DNA of 64,000 bases. Source: Ramlibacter tataouinensis. GTDB taxonomy: Bacteria; Pseudomonadota; Gammaproteobacteria; Burkholderiales; Burkholderiaceae_C. The stretch lies in NCBI GenBank assembly GCA_002427815.1, contig DIZF01000002.1, positions 1-64,000 of the forward strand. Reading direction: 5' to 3'. Both the position numbers and the translations under genes were made by a program. Shown here piece after piece: positions 52,982 to 62,200 of the stretch (position 1 is its first letter; each line of letters begins with the position of its first letter). The notes beneath the pieces were generated by a model. The model worked only from the letters and a program-made list of their open reading frames with translations, was not told the DNA's origin and searched no databases.

Positions 52982-54298
52982 TCAGGCCTGGGCCGTCAAG
53001 CTGCGGAATACTTCCTTGGCCGCCGCCACAGTCTGCGCAATGTCGTCCTCGCTGTGCGCGGAGCTGACAAAGCCCGCCTCGTACAGCGCCGGGGCGATGT
53101 AGATGCCGCGGTCGAGCAAGCCGTGAAACAGCAGGTTGAACTTCGCTCCGTCGCTCTTCATGACCTGTGAATAGTTCTGCGGCAGCTGCGCCAGCAGGAA
53201 GAACCCGAACATCCCGCCCTCGCAGTCGGCGCTGAACGAAACGCCTTCCGCCGCCGCTGCCGCCTTGAGGCCGTCGACCAGGGAGCGCGTCTTGCCGGAC
53301 AGCGCATTGAAGAAGCCCGCTTTGCCGATTTCCTTCAAGGTTGCCAGGCCGCAGGCGGTCGCCACCGGATTGCCCGACAAGGTGCCCGCCTGATAGACGG
53401 GGCCCAGGGGCGCCAGCTGTTCCATGATCGCCCGCGGGCCGCCGAAAGCAGCGAGCGGCATGCCGCCGCCGATCACCTTGCCCATCACGGTGAGATCCGG
53501 CCGGAAGCCCGGGATCGCTTTGGCATAGACGCTTTGCGCGCCGCCCAACGCAACGCGAAAACCCGTCATCACTTCGTCGAACACCAGCAGGGCGCCGTGC
53601 TGGGTGCACAGCTCGCGGCAACGCCGCATGAACGGGATGGTGGCCCGCACGAAGTTCATGTTGCCCGCGATCGGCTCGATCATCAGGCAGGCCAGATCCT
53701 TGCCGTGCAGCGCGAAGGCTTCCTCGAGCTGCGCGACGTTGTTGTACTCCAGGACCAGCGTGTGTTGCACCACCTCCGGCGGGACGCCGGCACTGGTGGG
53801 ATTGCCGAATGTCGCCAGGCCGGAGCCGGCCTTGACCAGCAAGGCGTCCGCGTGGCCGTGGTAACAGCCTTCGAACTTGATCAGCTTGCTGCGCCCGGTG
53901 GCGCCGCGCGCCAGGCGGATGGCGCTCATCGCGGCCTCGGTCCCCGAACTCACCAGGCGCACCATCTCGATCGAGGGCACCAGGCTGACGATCGCTTCGG
54001 CCAGTTCCACTTCCCGCTCGGTCGGCGCGCCGTAGGAGAAGCCGTCCAGCACGGCTTTCTGCACCGCCTCGACCACGGCCGGGTGGCCGTGGCCCAGGAT
54101 CATCGGGCCCCAGGATCCGATGTAGTCGATGTAGCGCTGGCCGTTGGCGTCCCAGAACCAGGCGCCCTGCGCGCGCTGCACGAAGCGCGGCGTGCCGCCC
54201 ACCGCACGGAAGGCGCGCACCGGCGAATTGACGCCGCCGGGAATGAGTTGCCGGGCCCGGTCGAACAGGGCCTGGTTGCGATCAATGTTTGGTGTCAT
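52982..54298 (-). CDS. hemL: Glutamate-1-semialdehyde 2,1-aminomutase
   Basis: A 438-residue pyridoxal-phosphate enzyme that makes 5-aminolevulinate for heme in the C5 pathway. The PLP lysine is in VMGKVIGGGMPLAAFGG; also SGTEAAMSAIRLARG and FDEVMTGFR are seen. ATG 54298 (MTPNIDRNQALFDRARQLIP) is the normal start and overlaps the end of the thiD-like gene by 17 bases. The longer frame upstream is read over that gene and is not used. Confidence 0.96.
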   Translation of the reverse strand: MTPNIDRNQALFDRARQLIPGGVNSPVRAFRAVGGTPRFVQRAQGAWFWDANGQRYIDYIGSWGPMILGHGHPAVVEAVQKAVLDGFSYGAPTEREVELAEAIVSLVPSIEMVRLVSSGTEAAMSAIRLARGATGRSKLIKFEGCYHGHADALLVKAGSGLATFGNPTSAGVPPEVVQHTLVLEYNNVAQLEEAFALHGKDLACLMIEPIAGNMNFVRATIPFMRRCRELCTQHGALLVFDEVMTGFRVALGGAQSVYAKAIPGFRPDLTVMGKVIGGGMPLAAFGGPRAIMEQLAPLGPVYQAGTLSGNPVATACGLATLKEIGKAGFFNALSGKTRSLVDGLKAAAAAEGVSFSADCEGGMFGFFLLAQLPQNYSQVMKSDGAKFNLLFHGLLDRGIYIAPALYEAGFVSSAHSEDDIAQTVAAAKEVFRSLTAQA

Positions 54299-55220
54299 GG
54301 GCGGGCATGTCGAAGACCTGCAAGGCCTGCGCTTCTTCCTGGGTGAGTTCTTCGGTTTCGCCTTCGGGCTGGGCCCAGAACAGGCGGTCGGGCACGACGT
54401 TGCCCATGCCGGGGCGAAAGCCCGCGTCCAGGCAACGATCGAGGTAGGCGAGGGCTTCGCTGGATGCGGCGACCAGATCGGTGCCGCTGGCGACCAGTGC
54501 GGCGAGCGCCGCCGACAAGGTGTCGCCGGCACCTTCGAATACCGCTTCGAAGCGCTCGAATTTTTCACTGCCCAGCACGGCCTGGGGCGTCGACAACACG
54601 TTGTCGATGAATTGGTCGGGCATCGGAATGCCGGTCACCAGGGTATAGGGCACGCCCATCTCCGAAGCCGCCTTGGCGATGTCACGGGCGGTGGGGCTCC
54701 TGTCGCTGCTCCACTCGGGCAAGAGCCAGCGCCACAGCGTGCTGTGGTTTCCTACCAACACGGTGGTTTGCGGCAGCATCAGTTCGCGAAACGCGTCGAG
54801 GTACAGATCGATCTGTCCTTCGTTCCACCAGGACAGGTCGGGCATGTAAGCGATCAGCGGGACCTCGGCATAGTCGGCCGCGATCTCGGCGATCGTGCTG
54901 ATGGCCTCGGGACTGCCGACGAAGCCGACCTTGAACACCTGCACCGGGACATCTTCGAGAATGGCGCGCGCCTGCTCGGCCACGACGTCTTCATCGAAGG
55001 CGAAATGGTCGAACACTTCGGCCGAATCGCGCGCATAGGCACCCGTCACGACCGGAAGCGCGTGGGCGCCCACCGATGCGATGGCCGTGATGTCCGCCGC
55101 CAATCCGCCCGCGCCGCTGGGGTCGCTGGCGTTGAACACGATCACGCAGGCTGGGTTGCCGGCGTCGTCATCGGCGTCGTCGGGGACCGGGGAATCGTTG
55201 TCGGAACTGGGGTTTGTCAT
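54282..55220 (-). CDS. thiD: Hydroxymethylpyrimidine/phosphomethylpyrimidine kinase-like protein
   Basis: A 312-residue ribokinase-fold protein with the ThiD substrate region VFNASDPSGAGGLAADI and the C-terminal anion-hole GAGDTLSAALAAL. It should phosphorylate the thiamine pyrimidine precursor. It has an acidic N-terminal extension (SSDNDSPVPDDADDDAG) and an acidic C-terminal tail not found in E. coli ThiD. Several middle positions diverge from canonical ThiD, so the exact substrate is less certain. ATG 55220 is used. It is divergent from the rubredoxin gene. Confidence 0.82.
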   Translation of the reverse strand: MTNPSSDNDSPVPDDADDDAGNPACVIVFNASDPSGAGGLAADITAIASVGAHALPVVTGAYARDSAEVFDHFAFDEDVVAEQARAILEDVPVQVFKVGFVGSPEAISTIAEIAADYAEVPLIAYMPDLSWWNEGQIDLYLDAFRELMLPQTTVLVGNHSTLWRWLLPEWSSDRSPTARDIAKAASEMGVPYTLVTGIPMPDQFIDNVLSTPQAVLGSEKFERFEAVFEGAGDTLSAALAALVASGTDLVAASSEALAYLDRCLDAGFRPGMGNVVPDRLFWAQPEGETEELTQEEAQALQVFDMPAHDTKH

Positions 55221-55314
55221 AGGCCTGAATCTTCCAGCCAATGGCCCGCTGTGCGGTGGAGCTGCGAAGGGCCTCGATACAATCGTTGCATTCTATTCGA
55301 AGGCCCTTTAAGCT

Positions 55315-55488
55315 GTGACAGAGAGCAAAACCTGGATGTGTCTGATTTGCGGTTGGATCTATGACGAGGCCGCCGGCGCTCCCGATCACGGGATCGCGCC
55401 GGGCACCCCTTGGGAGCAGGTTCCGATGAACTGGACCTGCCCCGAATGCGGCGCCCGCAAGGAAGATTTTGAGATGGTTCAGATTTGA
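55315..55488 (+). CDS. Rubredoxin
   Basis: A 57-residue one-iron electron-transfer protein. The two ligand pairs are CLIC (in WMCLICGWIYDEAAG) and CPEC (in NWTCPECGARKEDFEMV), with the usual spacing and aromatic core residues. The GTG start gives VTESKTWMCLICG, matching the normal N-terminus; AAGG lies upstream. It is divergent from the thiD-like gene and precedes pilG by 69 bases. The redox partner is not identifiable here. Confidence 0.95.
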   Translation: MTESKTWMCLICGWIYDEAAGAPDHGIAPGTPWEQVPMNWTCPECGARKEDFEMVQI

Positions 55489-55557
55489 ACAGAGTGGCGT
55501 AGTTACATCTTCGGATGATGCCGCACCCGAGCAGTTACAAACAAGGAGCAGCGTCAA

Positions 55558-55950
55558 GTGAGCACGACGGGGTTGAAGGTGTTGGTGATCGACGACAGCA
55601 ACACCATCCGGCGCAGTGCTGAGATTTTCCTGAAGCAGGGGGGCCACGATGTGATGCTGGCCGAGGATGGCTTCGATGCCCTGGCCAAGGTCAACGACTA
55701 CCAGCCGAACCTGATCTTCTGCGACATCCTCATGCCGCGCCTGGACGGTTACCAGACCTGCGCGATCATCAAGCGCAATGCCAGGTTCGCCTCGGTTCCG
55801 GTCGTGATGCTGTCGTCCAAGGACGGCGTGTTCGACAAGGCGCGCGGTCGCATGGTCGGGTCGCAGGACTATCTGACCAAGCCATTTACCAAGGACCAGT
55901 TGTTGCAGACGGTGCAACAGTTCGGGGCCGCAAGACAAGGAGTAATGTGA
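55558..55950 (+). CDS. pilG: Twitching motility response regulator PilG
   Basis: A 130-residue single-domain receiver (CheY-like) with VIDDSNTIRRS, phosphoacceptor Asp in LIFCDILMPRLDGY and the lysine in DYLTKPFTKDQ. In the Pil-Chp system PilG is phosphorylated by the ChpA/PilL kinase and promotes type IV pilus extension. It starts with GTG; AAGGAG is about ten bases upstream. Its stop overlaps the pilH ATG (TGATG). Confidence 0.93.
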   Translation: MSTTGLKVLVIDDSNTIRRSAEIFLKQGGHDVMLAEDGFDALAKVNDYQPNLIFCDILMPRLDGYQTCAIIKRNARFASVPVVMLSSKDGVFDKARGRMVGSQDYLTKPFTKDQLLQTVQQFGAARQGVM

Positions 55951-56315
55951 TGACGATTAACAAGGTCCTGGTCGTGGACGATTCCAAGACCGAGCTGATG
56001 TTCATGACGGACCTGCTGCAAAAGAAGGGTTTCTCGGTCAAGACGGCGGAGAACGCCGAGGACGCCTTCCGGCGGCTGGCGGAGGAAAAGCCCGACCTGA
56101 TCCTGATGGACGTGGTCATGCCCGGTCAGAACGGCTTCCAGCTCACCCGCGCGATCACCCGCGATCCCCTCTATGCCGACGTGCCCATCATCATGTGCAC
56201 CAGCAAGAACCAGGAAACCGACCGGGTCTGGGGCATGCGGCAGGGCGCGCGCGATTACATCACCAAGCCGGTGGACGCCAACGAATTGATGGCCAAGATC
56301 AAGGCCCTGAGCTGA
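55950..56315 (+). CDS. pilH: Twitching motility response regulator PilH
   Basis: A 121-residue receiver protein with VVDDSKTELMF, phosphoacceptor in LILMDVVMPGQNGF and DYITKPVDANEL. PilH counteracts PilG and favours retraction or drains phosphate in known Pil-Chp systems. AAGGAG lies eight bases before ATG 55950; an in-frame GTG three bases earlier is also possible. Confidence 0.93.
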   Translation: MTINKVLVVDDSKTELMFMTDLLQKKGFSVKTAENAEDAFRRLAEEKPDLILMDVVMPGQNGFQLTRAITRDPLYADVPIIMCTSKNQETDRVWGMRQGARDYITKPVDANELMAKIKALS

Positions 56316-56330
56316 TCCCAAACCGCCGCC

Positions 56331-56861
56331 ATGGCAAATCGAGAAGCACTCCGAGAACTCCAGAGCCGACTTGCAAGCCGTCTGCAGATGGCCCGCACCG
56401 AGGGGATACAGGCCTCGTGGCTGGCGGTCGAGGCCGCCGGTACCAAGTATCTTTTTCCGTTGACCCAGTCCGGCGAGATCTTCCCGTTTTCCAGCGCCCA
56501 GCCGGTTCCCTATACCCAGGCCTGGTTCCTCGGTGTGGCCAACCTGCGCGGCGGACTGTACGGGGTTGTAGACATGGCCAGTTTTGTGGCGGGAGGCGTG
56601 CCCGCCGTCCGGTCCGATGCGACCCGGGCCGAGTCGCGCCTGGTCGCGCTGAATGCAACGCTCGAAGTCAATTGCGCGTTGCTGATCGACCGGCTGGCGG
56701 GATTGCGCAACATGGAGGCGTTTGCCTCGTCGACTGCGGCGCCCGAAGGCTCTCCCAGCTATTTCGGCAGCGGCTACACCGACACGCAAGGCGCTTACTG
56801 GCAGGAAATCAACCTGCAGACGCTGTCGCAACAACCCCAGTTCCTGAGTATCAGCGCTTGA
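56331..56861 (+). CDS. pilI: CheW-like adaptor PilI
   Basis: A 176-residue CheW-domain protein that links the receptor PilJ to the kinase. It contains the adaptor strands AAGTKYLFPLTQSGEIFP and WFLGVANLRGGLYGVVDMASF, typical of CheW. An N-terminal helix (ALRELQSRLASRLQMAR) precedes the domain as in PilI. It lies 15 bases after pilH and 21 before pilJ. Confidence 0.92.
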   Translation: MANREALRELQSRLASRLQMARTEGIQASWLAVEAAGTKYLFPLTQSGEIFPFSSAQPVPYTQAWFLGVANLRGGLYGVVDMASFVAGGVPAVRSDATRAESRLVALNATLEVNCALLIDRLAGLRNMEAFASSTAAPEGSPSYFGSGYTDTQGAYWQEINLQTLSQQPQFLSISA

Positions 56862-56882
56862 GTTTCCCCGGAAGGCCAGATC

Positions 56883-59162
56883 ATGTCCGTCGTTGACCAA
56901 TTGAAGAACCTGTTCTCGAAGAAGGGCTCCGAGCCTTCCGTGGAGCACAGCAGCGCGTTGAGCCTGGGAATGCCGGACGGAAGGCTCGACCAGATGACCG
57001 GCATGGACGCGCACAGCGGAACCATGCCGATAACCCAGGCCGACGCCGATTCCGTTTCGCATGACGAAGAGGTGCTGGAAGCCGCCGACGAGGCCGACCT
57101 GATTTCCGTGCCGCTGCTGGGACGTCGCACCATCGTCACGCACCAGCGCATCCTGTTCATCCTGATGGCGCTGGCGCTGGTCATCCTGTTCTCGGTCGCC
57201 GGCTTCGCGGTGACGCGGGCCGACAAGGTCGCCCAGCAGGTGGCCGGTACCGGCCAGTCGCTGATGCAGTCGCAGCGACTGGCGAAGTCGGTGTCGCAGG
57301 CGCTCGTGGGCAGCGCCCAGGCTTTTCCCGACGTGAAGGAAAGCGCGGACGCGCTGGCGCGGACCGTGCGCGGCCTGCGCAGCGGCGACGAGGCGCTGCG
57401 CCTGCAACCGCTGTCGGATGAGTTGCGGGACGACATGGACAAGATCGTGCCGATGATGGAGCGCGCCGAAAAGAACGCCGGCATCGTGATGGGCCAGCAA
57501 AAGATCCTGACGCAGGTGGGCACTGCCTTGCGCACCATCAACCGCCAGTCGTCCGACCTGCTGGAAATCGCCGAGACCGTCTCTTCGTTGAAGCTGCAGC
57601 AGAACGCGGCACCGGCCGAGATCTCGGCCGCGGGCCAGCTGGTGATGCTGACGCAGCGGATCGGCAAGTCCGCCAACGAATTCCTGACGATGGAGGGGGT
57701 GAGCCCCGAGGCGGTGTTCCTGCTGGGCAAGGACTTGAATTCGTTCAAGGAAATCGCGCAGGGACTGCTCGAAGGCAGCTCCGAGCTGCGCCTGGCACCC
57801 GCCAAGGACCCGCAGACCCGCGAGCGGCTGGAAGCGCTGATGAAGCTGTATGAGCAGACCCGCACCGAAGCCGGAGCGATCCTGGGCAACCTGCAGGGGC
57901 TGGTGTCGGCGCGCGAAGCGCAGGGTGCGATCATTGCCGACAGCGAGCCGCTGCGCCGTTCGCTGGAAGACCTGCAGGGCAAGCTGTCGGCACAAACCGG
58001 CCTGGGCGCCGGGGCCCTCGCGACGCTGGGCCTGTCGTCGATTTTTGCGATCCTGTGCGCCGTGGGCCTGGCTTATGTGCAGCTGCAGGACAGCCGCAAG
58101 CGCCAGACGGTGGCGGAACAGCATCTGCTGGAAGCCGAGCAGCAGGAGCAGGAAGCCAAGCGTGTGAACGACGCCAACCAGGCCGCCATTTTGCGACTGA
58201 TGAACGAGCTGCAGACGGTGGCCGAAGGCGACCTCACGCAGGAAGCCACGGTGACCGAGGACATCACGGGCGCCATCGCCGACTCGGTGAATTACACGGT
58301 GGAAGAATTGCGGCAGCTGGTGGGCAACGTGCAAAACACGGCGACCAGGGTGGCGCAGACGACGGCGCAGGTGGAAAGCACTTCCACCGAACTGCTGGCG
58401 GCCTCCACCGAGCAGTTGCGCGAAATTCGCGAAACCGGCCAGTCGGTGCTCGACATGGCCGGCCGCATCAACGAGGTCTCCGGCCAGGCGCAGGAGTCGG
58501 CCAAGGTGGCCCGGCAATCGCTCGTGGCCGCCGAGTCCGGGTTGCAGGCCGTGCAGAACGCGATCGGCGGCATGAACTCGATCCGCGACCAGATCCAGGA
58601 AACCTCCAAGCGGATCAAGCGGCTGGGCGAATCCTCGCAGGAGATCGGTGAAATCACCGAGCTGATTTCGGACATTACCGAACAGACGAACGTGCTGGCG
58701 CTGAACGCGGCCATCCAGGCGGCTTCCGCCGGTGAAGCCGGGCGGGGCTTCTCGGTGGTGGCTGAAGAAGTGCAGCGGCTGGCGGAACGTTCCGCCGATG
58801 CGACGCGCCAGATCTCGGCGCTGGTGAAGGCGATTCAGACCGACACCCAGGACGCCGTGGCCGCCATGGAGCGTTCGACCCACGGCGTGGTGGAAGGGGC
58901 GAAGCTGTCCGACAACGCCGGCACGGCCTTGACCGAAATCGACCAGGTGTCCAGGCGGCTGGCCGAACTGATCGAGCAGATCTCGGCGTCCGCGTCCAAG
59001 GAGGCCCAGTCGGCCAACGTGGTGGCGGGCAACATCCAGCACATCTTCGCGGTGACGGAGCAAACCGGCGAAGGCACGCGGTCCACGGCGCAGCAGGTGC
59101 GCGAACTCTCGCGCATGGCCGAAGAGCTGCGCCAATCGGTATCGCGATTCAAGATCGCCTGA
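56883..59162 (+). CDS. pilJ: Type IV pilus methyl-accepting chemotaxis receptor PilJ
   Basis: A 759-residue receptor. A cytoplasmic N-terminal tail of about 80 residues comes before the first membrane segment (ILFILMALALVILFSVAGF); two PilJ-type periplasmic helical modules follow (MQSQRLAKSVSQAL and VMLTQRIGKSANEF), then a second membrane segment near 380-400, HAMP-like region and the signalling hairpin tip NVLALNAAIQAASAGEAGRGF. PilJ senses surface contact or pilin and controls the PilL kinase. The long N-terminal tail is larger than in Pseudomonas. Confidence 0.94.
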   Translation: MSVVDQLKNLFSKKGSEPSVEHSSALSLGMPDGRLDQMTGMDAHSGTMPITQADADSVSHDEEVLEAADEADLISVPLLGRRTIVTHQRILFILMALALVILFSVAGFAVTRADKVAQQVAGTGQSLMQSQRLAKSVSQALVGSAQAFPDVKESADALARTVRGLRSGDEALRLQPLSDELRDDMDKIVPMMERAEKNAGIVMGQQKILTQVGTALRTINRQSSDLLEIAETVSSLKLQQNAAPAEISAAGQLVMLTQRIGKSANEFLTMEGVSPEAVFLLGKDLNSFKEIAQGLLEGSSELRLAPAKDPQTRERLEALMKLYEQTRTEAGAILGNLQGLVSAREAQGAIIADSEPLRRSLEDLQGKLSAQTGLGAGALATLGLSSIFAILCAVGLAYVQLQDSRKRQTVAEQHLLEAEQQEQEAKRVNDANQAAILRLMNELQTVAEGDLTQEATVTEDITGAIADSVNYTVEELRQLVGNVQNTATRVAQTTAQVESTSTELLAASTEQLREIRETGQSVLDMAGRINEVSGQAQESAKVARQSLVAAESGLQAVQNAIGGMNSIRDQIQETSKRIKRLGESSQEIGEITELISDITEQTNVLALNAAIQAASAGEAGRGFSVVAEEVQRLAERSADATRQISALVKAIQTDTQDAVAAMERSTHGVVEGAKLSDNAGTALTEIDQVSRRLAELIEQISASASKEAQSANVVAGNIQHIFAVTEQTGEGTRSTAQQVRELSRMAEELRQSVSRFKIA

Positions 59163-59208
59163 CGGCTTGCGTCCAACGCAGGCCATTGAGTCCCCAGCCA
59201 GAGCCTTT

Positions 59209-62200
59209 ATGCAAGCCACCGAAACCGATCTTGACCTGGCCACCAACGACCTTGGCCCGCTGGCCTGGGTATTGGACGAGCTGCGCAAGTCACTCGATTC
59301 CGCCTCGGCGGCGCTGCGGCGCTTCGTTCGCGACACCGGTCTGGCGCGCGGCTCGGACATGGCTTCGGTGGACGGCGGTCAGCTGCGCATCGCGCGGCAG
59401 CAGCTGCACCAGGCGGTGGGCGCGCTCGAAATGGTGGGACTGGGCGGGCCGGCGCAGGTGCTGCGTTCGATGGAAGCGGCGGTGCAGAAGTTCATCGAAA
59501 GGCCCGAACTGTGCAACGAGACCTCGGCCGCCAAGGTCGAGCGGGCCGGGTTTGCGCTGACCGACTATCTCGAAGGTGTGCTGCTGGGCAAGCCGGCTTC
59601 GGCCGTGGCGCTCTTCCCGCAATATCGGGAGACGCAGGAGCTCGCGGGTGCCGACCGCATCCACCCGGCCGACCTGTGGGCGATCGAGTGGCGTTGGAAC
59701 GAGCCGGAAACCCCGGCGGTTGCCGAAGTCATGGTGTACGACCCGGCGGTGCGCTCGCGCATGGACAGGGGCGTCCTGCAGCTGGTGAAGACCGGAGACG
59801 CCCAGGCGGCCCGGGAACTGGCGAAGATCAGCCTCTCGCTCGCAGCCTCGCAGACGGCGCGCCAGCCGAAGATCTTCTGGAAAGTCTGTACCGGCTTTTT
59901 CGAGGCGATGGGCCTGGGGCTGCTGCCGCTGGACATCTACGTCAAACGCGGGGCCTCGCGGATACTGCTGCAGTACGCCTCGCTGGCCAAAGGCGAGCTC
60001 GGCGTCTCCGACCGGCTGGTCCAGGACCTGGTGTTCTTTTGTGCGCAGGCAGTTCCTGCGCACAGCTCCGACGCGCCCAGCCTGCACAGCGTGCGCCTGG
60101 CCTGGGGCCTGGCGCACCACACGCCGGTCGACTACCAGACCGCCCAGTATGGCCGCTTCGATCCGGTGTTGCTGGCGCAGGCGCGCAAGCGCATCGCCGC
60201 AGCCAAGGACACATGGTCGGCGCTGTCCGGTGGCGATGCCGGCAAGATCAAGGGCCTGTCGGACCAGTTCCACCTGCTGACCGACGCGCTGCTCAAGCTG
60301 CACCCGGCCAGTGCGCCCTTGGCAGAGGCTTTGACCAACGTGATCGATACGGTCGTGCGATCCGGACGACCGCCCGGCCCTGAACTGGCCATGGAAGTGG
60401 CGACCGCCGTGCTCTACCTGGAGGCCGCGTTCCACGATCTCGATCCCTCCGATTCGCAGCTGCCGGCGCGCGCGGCCCGGCTGGCGCAGCGGCTGGACAC
60501 GGTTCGCCAGGGCGGCCAGGCGCAGGCGCTGGAACATTGGGTGGAAGAGCTGTATCGCCGGGTGAGCGACCGCCAGACCATGGGTAGCGTGGTGGGGGAG
60601 CTGCGCGGAACGCTGAGCGAGCTCGAGAAGCTGCTGGACCAGTTCTTCCGCGATCCGAAGGACAAGAAGCCGTTGCGCGACGCGCCCGGCTACCTGTCGC
60701 AAATGCGCGGCGTGCTGTCGGTGCTGGGCCTGGACCAGGCCGCGCAGGCCGTGCTGCACATGCGCGAGACGGTGGAAGAGATCATCGTCACCGAAATCGA
60801 CGAGGAGCGCGTTCATTCGGCGGGGACGTTCGAGAAACTCGGCAACAACGTCGGCGCGCTCGGCTTCCTGGTCGACATGCTCAATTACCAGCCGACCCTG
60901 GCCAAGAAACTGTTCGTGTACGACCCCCATCTCGGCGAGTTCAAGCCTCTGATGGGTCGCATTGCGCCGGCCGCCCAGGAGCCGCTCGCCGTTGCGGCCG
61001 ATGAGATTTCGCGTGGTGCCGGTGCCGCGGGCGAATCGCGCGAGGCGCTCACGGCCAGACTCGACAAGCTGGCGACGCAAGCCGTCCTGGCGGAGCAGCC
61101 CGCCATCGCGCAGAGCGCTCGAGACGCCGCAGCCGCGGTATCGGGCCAGGACAGCGGCGCCGCCGCAGAGGCCCTTAGCAGTCTGGCGGCCGTGATGAAG
61201 CCAGCGCCTGCCGCTGCCCCGGCTGCGGCGACAGAACCGGACATCGAAGAGGACGACCTCCTCGACATCTTCCTGGAAGAAGCGCGCGAAGTCGTGCAGA
61301 ACGGGCTGGCTGCCATCAGTGCACTGGATGTCCATCCGTCAGAAATCTCCGAGCTCACAACCCTGCGCCGGGCTTTCCACACCCTCAAGGGCAGCTCGCG
61401 CATGGTCGGGTTGATGGAGTTCGGGGAAGCGGCCTGGGCGCTCGAGCAGGTGCTCAATACCTGGCTGGCCGACCAGAAGCCCGCCACCCAGGCGCTTCTC
61501 ACCTTGTCGGGCGAGGCGATGCAGGGATTCGCCCTGTGGGTCGAAGATATCGCCGCTCATGACGATGGCGCGTGGAAAGCCGGGCTGTTCCGTGGACCGG
61601 CCGAGGCGCTGCGCACCGAAAACCGTCTGGTGGCGTTGACCCTGCCCGACCGGACGGCGCAGGCGCAACCGGACACGCTCCTGCCAGAGCCCGAGCAGGC
61701 GGGGGCCGTCGTCGAGCCAGTGCCTGCCGTGGAAGCCGAGGCTGCGCAACCGGTCCCGCTCGAACCCCTGCCTGTCGATTCTCCCGTCGAATCGGAAGAG
61801 CCGGCCATACCCGCGCTGGAGTTCGAATTTCCTTCGCAGGCTGAAGCGCCCGCCGCGACAGCGCCTGAGCCTTTCCCCTTCGAAGGAGCACGGAGCATTG
61901 AGCCTGCGGCGCCGGATGCATCCCTGGAGGTCACAGAACTTCCGCCGGACTTTGACTTTGATTTCGACCTCGCGCCCGCCCCGGCCATGGAGCCGCCCGC
62001 GGCCCCGGGTGTCAACGTGGATGCCCGGGTCGCCATCGAGCAACTCGACTTCGCTCCGCTCTCGTCGCTTTCCACCGAGCCCCCGGCACCCACGGCGGCC
62101 GACGTGGAGGTTTCGATTTCGGACTCGGTGGACGACCTGTCCTTCGATCTGAGCGATTTCGGTGTGGCGCAGCCGCAGCAAGCTGCACCGGCCGAGGCTG

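Noticed and set aside
55869..59360. 1163-codon open frame on the minus strand opposite pilJ
   Set aside because: It covers pilH, pilI and pilJ, which are all recognisable; composition is typical of an antisense shadow.
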